From Flammeovirga sp. SJP92 (GTDB lineage: Bacteria > Bacteroidota > Bacteroidia > Cytophagales > Flammeovirgaceae), in the NCBI RefSeq assembly GCF_001583495.1, contig NZ_LQAQ01000112.1:124001-188000 (forward strand): a stretch of 64,000 bases of DNA, written 5' to 3'. Positions within the stretch are counted from its first letter, which is position 1, and each line of letters opens with the position of its first letter. Position numbers and translations under genes: made by a program. Shown here piece after piece: positions 19,402 through 28,745 of the stretch. The notes under the pieces were generated by a model, which was not told the origin of the DNA, searched no databases, and was given only the letters and a program-made list of their open reading frames with translations.

Positions 19402-19554
19402 TGTAATTGAACGCTTTCGAAAAATTTTATTCAACAAAAAATGTTAGATATATTTTTCAATCTTATTATGGAACCTAGGCACTATTATATTATTGAACAG
19501 TTGCGAACAGATGGACAAACCAAGCAACATTCAACAGAAACTCCCGATAGCCTA

Positions 19555-20733
19555 CTAGTTTTTTCTATCAAGCAACACAAATTCCATTTCATATGATTTT
19601 CTTTCCCAACCAGAAACTTTGAATAAAGCAAAGAAGTCATCGTTTTGATGTAGTTGATGTCTTTTATAAAATGCATCGACAGATTCTGAATCAGTAAAAT
19701 AACTCACCGCACTGATGACACCACAGTCTTGGTCTGAAAGGAAAAATCGCACTTCATTACCAGCAGGCATTGTTATTTTGGCAACTACTGTGTAATCTAT
19801 AATTTTTCCTTCTTTTGTAACGTAATCATTATACGAGGTCTCTTCCTTAGAAATTGGATCTTTCCTAAATAACTGTTGACTACTGTAGGAGTATTGCGGA
19901 AAGTTTTCTTTCAATATGTTTTTTAGTAATCCCATCGATTTCGATTGCCCGAAGTATACTAAATTCCGATTTTCAATTTGCCCTATATTCCATTCTGAAA
20001 CCTGTGTGATATCGAAAGCATAGTCATATTCACTCCAAAACTGGGTGATCTTTTTACTACAATAGGGGGCCATCCAATTAAAATAGTGGTGACGGCTTCC
20101 TTGAAATTGATCAATATTTTCAACATTTGGATGTTCTTCAATAAAAGTCTGAAGCTCTTCATCTGAATTAATCTCATAATCACGTATAATACCTTTTCTA
20201 CCTGTGGAGATAGGTCCTTCAATGGTGAAATAATCCCCAAATATAACCGTAGTAGAAAAGTCATTTTTCATTAACGTATTCCAAAAATCGTTGGCTTTAT
20301 TTTGAAGAAGAAAATAGCTCATCACTCCAAGTGGAATTAAAGCGAACAGTAAGTACAGCTTATTGAATTTTGAAGGAGGAACAGTGGGTAATTTTTGAAA
20401 CTTTTCAAAATGAACTTTATACTGTCCTTTGTGGATTCGGAATACAATTTCACCAGGAGTTGCAGAAGTAGTATAGTACTCATCTAGTTTTTTACGAAGG
20501 TGGTAAATATAAACTCTGACTTTATTATCAGATTTGATGGGGTCATAGTTTACTCCAAAAAATTCAGTACCAATACTGACCTCTTTTATATCATCTCCTT
20601 TTAATGTTGACTCTACCAAAAACCTTAAAAGTCTAAGGTTTATCTTAGAACGAGAAAATGCTTTGTCTGAAGCAAGTTTGTTTAGTTGAGCGACGATTTC
20701 GTCTTGTGTAAATTCTTCTTTGATTATTTTCAT
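19555..20733 (-). CDS. Membrane-anchored winged-helix transcription regulator
   Basis: 392 residues. Residues 1-110 form a winged-helix DNA-binding domain of the type seen ahead of sensor/TPR regions: RLLRFLVESTLKG, SIGTEFFGVNYDPIKSDNKV and RVYIYHLRKKLDEYY. One transmembrane helix (about 126-145) follows, then a ~245-residue extracytoplasmic domain without a recognised family. The topology is CadC-like: DNA binding inside, sensing outside, no phosphorylation. It is divergent from the GH115 gene across 243 bp, so that gene is its most obvious target; this is inference. Confidence 0.8.
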   Translation of the reverse strand: MKIIKEEFTQDEIVAQLNKLASDKAFSRSKINLRLLRFLVESTLKGDDIKEVSIGTEFFGVNYDPIKSDNKVRVYIYHLRKKLDEYYTTSATPGEIVFRIHKGQYKVHFEKFQKLPTVPPSKFNKLYLLFALIPLGVMSYFLLQNKANDFWNTLMKNDFSTTVIFGDYFTIEGPISTGRKGIIRDYEINSDEELQTFIEEHPNVENIDQFQGSRHHYFNWMAPYCSKKITQFWSEYDYAFDITQVSEWNIGQIENRNLVYFGQSKSMGLLKNILKENFPQYSYSSQQLFRKDPISKEETSYNDYVTKEGKIIDYTVVAKITMPAGNEVRFFLSDQDCGVISAVSYFTDSESVDAFYKRHQLHQNDDFFALFKVSGWERKSYEMEFVLLDRKN

Positions 20734-20976
20734 TTGCCTTAGTTGATGGTCGAAATTAAAGAACTATTCCCAAATCCACAAACATCAATATAGTTTGAAG
20801 TTGTTTTAGATTTGACTGTAATGTTTTGTTTATCAGTTTTGTATGTTTTGTTTTAAACGGTTAAAAAACGTAATTCTATCTTTTTTAATTTGTTAGATGA
20901 GCACTTGCCTATAATTTCGAAGAGAACAATTCCTTTTCCAAGGGATATTTTTTAGTATAATTAGATTAGGCAAAAT

Positions 20977-23900
20977 ATGAAAAAGAGATTAGAGGTAATC
21001 ATAAGTATAATGATTGCCTTAACATTGATTAGTGTGGATACTTTTAGCCAAAATTCATTTCCACTATTTAAAGATGGAAAATTGGCGGACATTTATGTTT
21101 CAAAGACTTCCGCTCCCCAAATTCTTAGAGCAGTACAAGATTTACAGAATGATGTTAAGATGGTTACGGGACAAAAGCCAAGAGTAGTTTCTAACCTTAA
21201 GGAAGTAGTAAATAATACAATTATTATTGGAACAATCGAAGATAGAAATATCAATAAGATGTATAAGAAAGGAATTCTTTCAGAGGCAGATGAAATTGAG
21301 AATAAATGGGAGTCTTTTCTTTTAAAATCGGTTCAAAAACCTGTTTCAAAAATTAATAATGCACTTGTTTTAGTTGGAAGTGATCCTATGGGAACAGTCT
21401 ATGGTATTTATGAAATTTCTCAACGAATAGGAGTTTCACCTTTGTATTGGTGGTGTGATGTTGTACCTCAGCAAAAAAAGGAAATTATCATTGAAGATTG
21501 TTTATTACTTCCCAAAGAACCTTCTGTAAAGTTCAGGGGAATTTTTATAAATGATGAAGAGGCACTTACGCAGTGGAGTGAGAATACATCAAAAGATAAA
21601 TTACATGGCAATCCAAGTCCTGAAGTTTACCAACGAGTGTTTGAACTTTTACTTCGTTTAAAAGCAAATACAATTTGGCCAGCAATGATGAAAAGAAGTA
21701 GCTATTTCTTTGAATCAAAAAATGAAGATGGGAAACCAATAAATCCCTTGAATGCAAAAAAATATGGTATCTATGTGGGAAGTTCTCATTGTGAAAATAT
21801 GGCTCGAAATAATTACGATGAATGGCATGATTGGGCAGAAGCTCACGCTGATCAATACGATGCTAAAGGAGTTCCTGTTTGGGATTATACTGTTAATCCA
21901 AAAACCATAGAAGCATATTGGCAGGAACGATTGGAAGAGTCTAAAGACTATAACATGATTTATACTCTAGGAATAAGAGGTGTCCACGATTCTCCATTTT
22001 TATATGAAAATTTAAAGAACCCGACTTTAGAGAATAAAGTAAAACTTTTACAAACTGTCATTGATCGACAACGTCAGATGATTAAAGAAACTTTTGGAGC
22101 TGAAGATGCCGTTCCACAAGTTTTTGTTCCTTATGAGGAGACAGGAGAATTATACAATGGTGAAAGCAAGGATGGTAAAGAAAAATGTGAAGGAGTAAGC
22201 ATACCAGAGGATGTAATGATGGTTTGGACTGAAGATAATTTTGGATATGCAAGGCAACTACCTAGACCTTATGAGCAACAACGAAAAGGAGGGAATGGTA
22301 TTTATTATCACTTAGCCTATCAGGGTTATCCTACAGCATATGATTGGTTGTACACTACACCATTACCATTGATTCAAGAAGAATTACAGAAAGTTTATGA
22401 TGCTAAAGCTCGTCAATTTTGGATTGTAAATGTTGGAGATATTAAGCCAGCAGAACTAGGGTTGCAATTTTTTATGGAACTGGCTTATGATATCAACTCT
22501 TATCCCAAAAATACCTCCAAAGACTTTTTAGAGAAAAGTGCCCAACAGCAATTAGGAATTGATAATTACAAAGCGAAAGAGGTTGCTGATTTGATGACCA
22601 CATTCCATAATCTTTGCCGACCTAAAAGACCTGAAGCTATGACTCCATTTTGGGATTGGACATTTCAGAATAATTGGATGTATCATTACTATAGTCTTTT
22701 TGATTTTGGAGATGAATCACAACGTCAAATTGAACAATTTGAAGAATTAGAAAATCAGGCAAAATCTATTTATGATGAATTAAAAACTGAAGCAAAAGCA
22801 CCCTTTTGGCACCTTGCTTATTACCCCATTCGAGCTACAACATTAATGTTGAAGAAAATAGAGTACTACCGAAAAAACGTTGCTTATGCAAAACAAGGTC
22901 GTTTCAAAAGTGTGAATGCATATAAAGTACTTTCTCAAAAGGCAGAAGAAGAAATTCAAGCTGATTTAAAGTATTATAATCAACAACTGAAAGGGGGGAA
23001 ATGGAATGGAATTATGGATCCATATGCTTTATACAATTTTAAAGAACGTGTTTTTGATGTAGCCAATATTCCTAACAATTTAGTTTATGATGAATGTTTT
23101 TCAGAGGAAGCCATATCAGATATAGGTTCAGTGTGTGAGGGACAAGTGAATGGTAATGAAAATGTTGAATTAAGATTTTCTTCCTTCGAAAATAACCAGC
23201 GTTTTATTGATGTGTTTAACAAGGGGGTTCAATCTCAAAATTGGGTAATAGAAACAGATGTTGAATGGTTGAATTTCACCAAATCGTCAGGTGAAGTAGA
23301 AGTCGAAGATCGAATTTGGATGAGTGTAGACTGGAGCAAAATTGATGTAGGTACTCATCAAACGAATATTAATGTAAGAGGGGAAAACGGTATAGTTAAG
23401 ACATATCCTGTCAAAGCTACAAAGTTTGATTTACAACTAAGAGAAAAGTCGTATATGGAAGGAAATGGTTTTATAGCAATAGAAGCGGAAAATTATTCCT
23501 CAAAAAATAAAGTAAATGGAAAGATACAATGGGAGGAATACAAAGACTTTGGGTATACTGGTTCTTCGATGTTTACAAAAGGTGCACAGAAGATAGAAGG
23601 TAATATTAAGGAAAATTCACCAAGGTTAGATTACACTGTATACTTTTCAACAACGGGAACTTTCTATGGAGAATTATACCGTATTCCGACACTCAATGAA
23701 GGAAAAGAAAAAACGTGTCAAATAGCAATAGGTTTGGATGATGCAAGACCACAAATATTAAATGGAGTTCGTCACAAAGGTCAAAAGGTGACTGCTGTAA
23801 TGGCTGATGGAACCAAGGAAACTTGGTCTTGGCATAAAAATGTATTACTTCAGATGGAGAAAATTCCATTTAAAATTACAGTGGATAAGGCAGGGTATCA

Positions 23901-24603
23901 TATATTTTCAGTTTATCAGGTGGACAAAGGAATTGGCTTTGATCGAATAGTCATTTGTACAGACCAACAAGCTGAAACCACCCAAAAGAGGTCGTTGTTA
24001 GGATGTCCTGAAAGTTATAATACTTTCAATGACCAAAAAGAAAAAAACTATGCCTCGATACCTCAATTTTCCAATGAGACAACAAAAGTAAAAACCTATC
24101 CAAAACCAGAACCTCTTACCTCAATTAATTTAAACTTTGCGATGTATGCTATGCTAGACGCACACGATTTCGTACCTGTGAATCAAAGGCATATTTTTAA
24201 TGAAAATATAAATCAATTTGGGTGGGAAAAGAAAGATGCAAAACATATCAAATTTTCACATAATGAATCTTCAGAAAGAATTCCTTTTTGGCAAAGAGAT
24301 GGGCTTAAGGGGAAGAAAGAGTCCCATTTTTATGTTCGATTGAAAAAAGGTATTTATACCATTACATATTATATGGGAGATGCCCGAATCAAAGAAGAAA
24401 TGATTTATAATCAAGGACTGAATTATAAAATGTCGTTTAAAATGAATGGCAAATTATTGATGAATAATGAAGACGTACTAACTGGAATTCAAAAGATAGA
24501 AACAGTTGAAGTAGAAATCCTTGAAGATGAACTTTTAACATTAACTCTTTCAGGGGATTGGATGATCAATGCAATGAAGATTAGACCCAAGAAAACGCAT
24601 TAA
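20977..24603 (+). CDS. GH115 family xylan alpha-1,2-glucuronidase, secreted, extended C-terminus
   Basis: 1208 residues; signal peptide 1-25 (cut near TFSQ). GH115 signatures: DPMGTVYGIYEISQRIGVSP and PLYWWCDVVP (about 135-165), FRGIFINDEEALTQWS (about 187-202), NTIWPAMM, and WTEDNFGYARQLP (about 418-430). Family knowledge: it removes (4-O-methyl)glucuronic acid from xylan or related sugars on acidic polysaccharides. Typical members are 800-1000 residues. The extra ~170 at the end (FVPVNQRHIFNENINQFGWE, IYTITYYMGDA) resemble a galactose-binding-like accessory domain. There is no T9SS tail, so it is probably periplasmic. The regulator gene upstream is divergent. Confidence 0.92.
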   Translation: MKKRLEVIISIMIALTLISVDTFSQNSFPLFKDGKLADIYVSKTSAPQILRAVQDLQNDVKMVTGQKPRVVSNLKEVVNNTIIIGTIEDRNINKMYKKGILSEADEIENKWESFLLKSVQKPVSKINNALVLVGSDPMGTVYGIYEISQRIGVSPLYWWCDVVPQQKKEIIIEDCLLLPKEPSVKFRGIFINDEEALTQWSENTSKDKLHGNPSPEVYQRVFELLLRLKANTIWPAMMKRSSYFFESKNEDGKPINPLNAKKYGIYVGSSHCENMARNNYDEWHDWAEAHADQYDAKGVPVWDYTVNPKTIEAYWQERLEESKDYNMIYTLGIRGVHDSPFLYENLKNPTLENKVKLLQTVIDRQRQMIKETFGAEDAVPQVFVPYEETGELYNGESKDGKEKCEGVSIPEDVMMVWTEDNFGYARQLPRPYEQQRKGGNGIYYHLAYQGYPTAYDWLYTTPLPLIQEELQKVYDAKARQFWIVNVGDIKPAELGLQFFMELAYDINSYPKNTSKDFLEKSAQQQLGIDNYKAKEVADLMTTFHNLCRPKRPEAMTPFWDWTFQNNWMYHYYSLFDFGDESQRQIEQFEELENQAKSIYDELKTEAKAPFWHLAYYPIRATTLMLKKIEYYRKNVAYAKQGRFKSVNAYKVLSQKAEEEIQADLKYYNQQLKGGKWNGIMDPYALYNFKERVFDVANIPNNLVYDECFSEEAISDIGSVCEGQVNGNENVELRFSSFENNQRFIDVFNKGVQSQNWVIETDVEWLNFTKSSGEVEVEDRIWMSVDWSKIDVGTHQTNINVRGENGIVKTYPVKATKFDLQLREKSYMEGNGFIAIEAENYSSKNKVNGKIQWEEYKDFGYTGSSMFTKGAQKIEGNIKENSPRLDYTVYFSTTGTFYGELYRIPTLNEGKEKTCQIAIGLDDARPQILNGVRHKGQKVTAVMADGTKETWSWHKNVLLQMEKIPFKITVDKAGYHIFSVYQVDKGIGFDRIVICTDQQAETTQKRSLLGCPESYNTFNDQKEKNYASIPQFSNETTKVKTYPKPEPLTSINLNFAMYAMLDAHDFVPVNQRHIFNENINQFGWEKKDAKHIKFSHNESSERIPFWQRDGLKGKKESHFYVRLKKGIYTITYYMGDARIKEEMIYNQGLNYKMSFKMNGKLLMNNEDVLTGIQKIETVEVEILEDELLTLTLSGDWMINAMKIRPKKTH

Positions 24604-24616
24604 TACATTAACTATG

Positions 24617-24660
24617 CATGTTTGGAATTGAATGATGAAATACATTGAGTTCCAAACATG
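24617..24660 (+). terminator. Hairpin terminator of the GH115 gene
   Basis: A perfect 11-bp stem (24617-24627 with 24650-24660) followed by TTTTTG. Confidence 0.85.
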
Positions 24661-24737
24661 TTTTTGAGAATATTAGGATTATTATTAATTTAATTTTCAG
24701 TAAAATTATTACTTCACATTATTAGTTGAAGTATTTT

Positions 24738-24745
24738 TATTTTTG
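24738..24745 (+). promoter_or_regulatory. -7 promoter element (TATTTTTG)
   Basis: Matches TAnnTTTG. It would start transcription near 24752, which favours the ATG at 24767 over the earlier ATG at 24752. No convincing -33 TTTG was seen. Confidence 0.45.
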
Positions 24746-24766
24746 AGGTTAATGTTATTTATACTT

Positions 24767-25606
24767 ATGCGAGCAACTATTTATTTCATACTTTTTCTCT
24801 TCACAATTAAATCTAACTCTCTTGCACAAGAGTCAACGTTTTTTGATGAGGTAAAAAAGCTTCAAGTTAATACTCAAATTCCTAATGAAATTGCAGAAAA
24901 GCATCTTGGTGCTACTAGAAATTATTTAGGAGAAATACAGCCTGTGTATTTGAGGTATAGAAGAGTATTTGATAGTTTGATCTATATTATTGTCGATCAG
25001 CATATATCAGTGGGGAATTATACCAACCTATATGTGATCAAGGATGAGGTAGAAAAAGCCTATAGTTTGGAATGGTCTTTTGATCAAGATGGAGCAAATG
25101 CAAAAGCGACATCTGCATCTTATCAATTCTTAAAAGATGATTTAATAGAGGTACACATATCAACAGAAACGGTTGCTGATACTTCCACATATGATGAAAA
25201 TTTCAATATGAAAACGGGCTTCTCTTTTCATAATCAGAAAACCGTTTTTTCAGATCAATATCATTACTTACAACTTCTTCATAGTGAAGTGGTCATACTT
25301 GAGCCTTCAAAAACAATTAGTGAGCAACGGAAATATAAAATAGCTTCTTCTAAAATTTTGAATGAAAAAGACATCCAAAACTTATCCCAAAAGGAATTGA
25401 GGATTATGAGAAATGAAATTTTTGCAGATTATGGATACATTTTCAAATCTGCTGATATGAAGCATTATTTCTCTAGTTTTGAATGGTATAAACCAGAAAA
25501 GGTTGCAGTAACAGAAGAACAATTAACGGCAATTGAACAATTAAATGTTAAGTATCTTCTTGGAAAAGAAAAAGAAATTAAAAGTCATGATCATAGAAAT
25601 AATTAA
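24767..25606 (+). CDS. Secreted protein with C-terminal YARHG domain
   Basis: 279 residues from the ATG at 24767; the frame is open to 24743 with another ATG at 24752. A signal peptide ends near NSLAQ. The C-terminal ~75 residues ([18 protein letters not shown]...FSSFEWYKP) match the YARHG domain, an extracellular domain of unknown role found in bacterial envelope proteins. The central part is a beta-rich region without a recognised family. The last 20 bases overlap the start of the macrodomain gene, so the two are probably co-transcribed and perhaps translationally coupled. Confidence 0.8.
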   Translation: MRATIYFILFLFTIKSNSLAQESTFFDEVKKLQVNTQIPNEIAEKHLGATRNYLGEIQPVYLRYRRVFDSLIYIIVDQHISVGNYTNLYVIKDEVEKAYSLEWSFDQDGANAKATSASYQFLKDDLIEVHISTETVADTSTYDENFNMKTGFSFHNQKTVFSDQYHYLQLLHSEVVILEPSKTISEQRKYKIASSKILNEKDIQNLSQKELRIMRNEIFADYGYIFKSADMKHYFSSFEWYKPEKVAVTEEQLTAIEQLNVKYLLGKEKEIKSHDHRNN

Positions 25607-26096
25607 AGGGGATATTACCACTATGGAAGTGGATGCAATTGTGAATGCGGCCAATACATCACTTCTTGGTGGCGGTGGTGTTGATGGTGCAATTCATAGA
25701 AAAGGAGGCAAGCAGATTTTAGAAGAATGCCAGAAGATTAGAAACCGACAAGGGGGATGTAAAGTTGGAGAATCAGTAATAACTACGGCTGGAAATCTCC
25801 CTTCAAAAAAGGTGATTCATACTGTAGGACCAAGATGGAATGATGGTAAATCTAGCGAAGATGAAAAACTAAAATCGTGTTATATCACTGCTCTTCAAAT
25901 TGCTGAAGAGAACAATATTACAACCATTGCGTTCCCCAATATCAGTACTGGCATATATCGATTTCCGAAGGGTAGAGCGGCCTCAATTGCTATAGATACA
26001 GTGAAACAATGGAAGGGCGAAAAGGTTGAAAAACTATTTTTTGTTTGTTTTGATGATGAAAATCTTAAGCTTTATCAGGATATAATTCAATATTGA
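25587..26096 (+). CDS. Macrodomain protein (O-acetyl-ADP-ribose / ADP-ribosyl hydrolase type)
   Basis: 169 residues. The frame is open to 25545, but the protein begins naturally at [20 protein letters not shown] (ATG 25587). [18 protein letters not shown] (20-37) and [12 protein letters not shown] (about 112-123) are the ADP-ribose-binding loops of the MacroD/YmdB class. This class hydrolyses O-acetyl-ADP-ribose and removes mono-ADP-ribose from proteins or nucleic acids in the cytoplasm. It overlaps the upstream YARHG gene by 20 nt. With the nearby NADAR gene it is the second ADP-ribose-processing protein within 3 kb. Confidence 0.93.
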   Translation: MIIEIIKGDITTMEVDAIVNAANTSLLGGGGVDGAIHRKGGKQILEECQKIRNRQGGCKVGESVITTAGNLPSKKVIHTVGPRWNDGKSSEDEKLKSCYITALQIAEENNITTIAFPNISTGIYRFPKGRAASIAIDTVKQWKGEKVEKLFFVCFDDENLKLYQDIIQY

Positions 26097-26222
26097 TCAC
26101 TGTTTTGAGAAAAGGGCAGAATGCTTTTAATTTGAGGAAGAATAATCCATTCAATTATCACCCGTCCTTCTAGATTCTTAAATAATAGGATCTAGAAGAA
26201 TAGAAGTTTCTGACTAATAATA

Positions 26223-26804
26223 ATGAACAAAGCTTCCTTGAATCAATATTTTCATTCCTTATTTCCTATAGAAAAAGAAGTCGTGGAGAAGATCACCGAA
26301 TCCTTTAGCTATTTTGAGCTTGAAAAAAATAAGGTATTAATTGATGTGAATACAGTGAGTACTCAAACTTTTTTTCTTGAAAGAGGTTATATGAGATCTT
26401 TTATTTTGAATGAAGATGGAGAACAAGTCACTACAAATATTTATACGGCTCCATGTTTTGTAAATGACTTCCTTTCTTTTTTTAAACAACAGCCTTCTAA
26501 AGAATCTTACCAAACCATTACAGAGTGTTCATTTTGGGAAACAAGTTTAGAAAACGTCCAATTCAACTTTCATAATATACCTGATTTTAGAGAGTTCTCA
26601 CGATTATTATTTGTAGTGAATTATCACAAACTTAATGATCGTTTGATTGCCATGTCTAGCCAAAAAGCAGAGACAAGGTATATGAATCTGTTAAAACTAC
26701 AACCTCATATATTCCAAAATGTATCTTTAAAAATTATTGCATCATACTTAGGCATCACGGACAGTTCTCTCAGTAGAATCAGAAGAGAGATTGGTAAAAT
26801 CTGA
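26223..26804 (+). CDS. Crp/Fnr family transcription regulator (copy 1)
   Basis: 193 residues. An N-terminal cyclic-nucleotide-binding-like beta-roll (FELEKNKVLIDVNTVSTQTFF, GYMRSFILNEDGEQVTTN) is followed by a linker helix and a short helix-turn-helix, IIASYLGITDSSLSRIRREI. There are no Fnr-type cysteines. The ligand is unknown. It precedes the PanE-NADAR-kinase-Thg1 run by 69 bp on the same strand and is the likeliest local regulator. Paralogues lie at 50013 and 57355. Confidence 0.88.
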   Translation: MNKASLNQYFHSLFPIEKEVVEKITESFSYFELEKNKVLIDVNTVSTQTFFLERGYMRSFILNEDGEQVTTNIYTAPCFVNDFLSFFKQQPSKESYQTITECSFWETSLENVQFNFHNIPDFREFSRLLFVVNYHKLNDRLIAMSSQKAETRYMNLLKLQPHIFQNVSLKIIASYLGITDSSLSRIRREIGKI

Positions 26805-26873
26805 TTTCTTGTCATTTGTCAAGTAATTATAATTTTTGAATTATGGACATTTGCATAAAATCACATAATAAAC

Positions 26874-27836
26874 ATGGAAGCAAAAAACATAATAATTATT
26901 GGCCTTGGTGGTGTTGGAGGCTATTTTGGTTTTAAGATCAATCAAACCAATGAAAGGGCGCATAAGCATCAAGTATCCTTTATCGCGAGAGGAAAAACAT
27001 ATGATGTTGTAAAGAACAATGGATTGACTTTATTGTCAGAGGAGCATAAGATAAAAGTCACAAAGCCTGATTTTGTATTGCAAAATATTGCTGAAATAAA
27101 GGCCCCTGATCTGGTATTAATTTGCGTAAAAGAATACGACCTTGAAAACGTTTGTAATCAACTATTACACGTCATCACTGAGAAAACTGTAATTCTTCCA
27201 ATGATGAACGGAGCGAATATTTATGATAGAATCAGAAAAATAATTCTTCACAATACTATCTTACCCTCTTGCGTTTACGTCGCTTCGCATATCAAAGAAA
27301 AAGGAGTAGTAGAACACAAGGGAAAAGCTGGAAAACTTATTTTCGGGAGAGATCCTCAACATTTCCATTCTGATGTTGATTGGGTAGTAGAGATCATTGA
27401 AAATAGTGCAATTGATTTTGAATTTACAGATAATTCTGAAAAAGCGATATGGACTAAGTTCTTCTTTATAGCAAGTTTTGGATTGGTGACAGCCAAGCAT
27501 AATTCTTCAATTGGAGCTGTTTGTGCAGATAATGAACAAAGAATAGAAGCTACCAATATTATGAAAGAAATTAGATTGATTGCTCAGAAAAAAAACATAC
27601 AATTAAAGGAAGATCTCATCGATCTTACTTTTAAAAAAGCCTCTTCATTTCCTTCATCGACACCCACTTCATTACAGTTGGATGTCAATTCAGGTAAAAC
27701 CGAAAATGAATTAGAACTTTTTGCGGGAGCAATTATTCAGTATGGTAAAGAAACAGGTGTGGAGACCTCAGTAACACAGACCATCTTAAATGAAATAAAA
27801 GATAAATTAAAGAGTTTAAGTACTAAGCCAAAATAG
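26874..27836 (+). CDS. Ketopantoate reductase-like protein (PanE/ApbA family)
   Basis: 320 residues. The Rossmann motif IIIIGLGGVGGYFG (6-19) binds NADP(H); LILPMMNGANIYDRI-type segment near 100-115 and the KFFFIASFGLVTAKH region (about 195-210) fit the family. True PanE makes pantoate for coenzyme A. Many paralogues in this family have other 2-oxoacid or unknown substrates, so the pantothenate role is not assured. No panB/panC is nearby. It is first gene of a tight run (5 bp to NADAR, then 13 bp, then an 11-nt overlap). Confidence 0.82.
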   Translation: MEAKNIIIIGLGGVGGYFGFKINQTNERAHKHQVSFIARGKTYDVVKNNGLTLLSEEHKIKVTKPDFVLQNIAEIKAPDLVLICVKEYDLENVCNQLLHVITEKTVILPMMNGANIYDRIRKIILHNTILPSCVYVASHIKEKGVVEHKGKAGKLIFGRDPQHFHSDVDWVVEIIENSAIDFEFTDNSEKAIWTKFFFIASFGLVTAKHNSSIGAVCADNEQRIEATNIMKEIRLIAQKKNIQLKEDLIDLTFKKASSFPSSTPTSLQLDVNSGKTENELELFAGAIIQYGKETGVETSVTQTILNEIKDKLKSLSTKPK

Positions 27837-27841
27837 AATAA

Positions 27842-28285
27842 ATGCAGAGAGAAGAAATAAAATTTTATAGCGAAAATGCGAAATGGGGTGAGTTTTCTAA
27901 CTTTGCCCTTTTTTCAGTTAAGATAAAAGGAAAGCTATGGAGCACTAGTGAACATTATTTTCAAGCTCAAAAATTTGAAGATAAAGCCTACCAAGAAAAA
28001 ATAAGAAAGAGTGCTAGTCCAATGAAAGCGGCTGAACTAGGAAGGTCGAGAAAAGTACGTATCAAAAAGAATTGGGATAATATGAAAGATAATGTGATGT
28101 ATGAGGCAGTCTTAGAAAAATTCTCTCAACATTATGAGTTAAAAGAATTATTACTTAGTACAAATGATGCTCTTTTAATTGAACATACCGAAAATGATGC
28201 ATATTGGGGAGATGCAGGTGATGGAAGTGGAAAGAATCGTTTAGGAAAAATCCTCATGAAAGTAAGAGAAAAACTTAGACAATAA
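27842..28285 (+). CDS. NADAR family protein (YbiA-like N-glycosidase)
   Basis: 147 residues, full-length NADAR domain: EFSNF (17-21), EHYFQAQKF (37-45), and ENDAYWGDAGDGSGKNRLGK (117-136). Known members cleave N-glycosidic bonds in riboflavin intermediates (YbiA/RibX type) or reverse ADP-ribosylation of guanine in DNA (DarT-linked NADAR). The sequence alone does not decide between them. Its place beside a kinase and a Thg1-like polymerase, with a macrodomain gene upstream, favours nucleotide or nucleic-acid ADP-ribose processing. Confidence 0.92.
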   Translation: MQREEIKFYSENAKWGEFSNFALFSVKIKGKLWSTSEHYFQAQKFEDKAYQEKIRKSASPMKAAELGRSRKVRIKKNWDNMKDNVMYEAVLEKFSQHYELKELLLSTNDALLIEHTENDAYWGDAGDGSGKNRLGKILMKVREKLRQ

Positions 28286-28298
28286 GAAACAAAAAGAT

Positions 28299-28745
28299 AT
28301 GCAAGCTATTATTTTTATTGGAATTCAAGCTTCAGGCAAATCTACTTTTTATAAGAACAATTTCTTCAACAGTCATATTAGGATAAGTATGGATCAGTTG
28401 AATACAAGAAATAAAGAAAGTCAGTTTCTGGCAACTTGCTTTAAAACACAATCAAGGTTTGTAGTAGATAATACTAATCCTTCTAAAGTAGAAAGAGAAA
28501 AATACATCCAACAAGCGAAGGAAAATAAATATGAAGTAGTAGGGTATTACTTTAGTACACCTATTCATGAGGCATTGAAGAGAAATGACTTAAGAACAGG
28601 TAAAGAAAAAATACCTGAAGTTGGTGTAAGAAGTTGTTATAGAAAAATGGAAATTCCGAAAATGCAGGAAGGCTTTGATAAGCTGTATTTTGTAAGAATA
28701 GTCAATGATGAATTTATAATAGAAGACTGGAAAGATGAGATTTGA
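28299..28745 (+). CDS. P-loop kinase, polynucleotide-kinase-like (AAA_33)
   Basis: 148 residues. Walker A GIQASGKST (7-15), an Asp in ISMDQLN (about 30-36), and VVDNTNPSKVEREKYI (about 64-79), with an arginine-rich lid (ALKRNDLRTGKEKIPE). This is the layout of T4 polynucleotide-kinase-like and zeta-toxin-like small kinases. It probably phosphorylates a nucleic-acid 5' end or a small molecule. Its last 11 nt overlap the Thg1-like gene, which suggests coupled translation and a joint role in RNA-end work. No phosphatase or ligase domain is fused. Confidence 0.85.
   Translation: MQAIIFIGIQASGKSTFYKNNFFNSHIRISMDQLNTRNKESQFLATCFKTQSRFVVDNTNPSKVEREKYIQQAKENKYEVVGYYFSTPIHEALKRNDLRTGKEKIPEVGVRSCYRKMEIPKMQEGFDKLYFVRIVNDEFIIEDWKDEI

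Noticed and set aside
19441-19676. Short open frames between the phosphoesterase relic and the winged-helix gene
   Set aside because: They overlap the regulator gene end, have no motif, and look like shadows.
26168-26197. Hairpin between the macrodomain and Crp/Fnr genes
   Set aside because: An 8-bp A/T-rich stem without a T run; too weak to call a terminator or operator.
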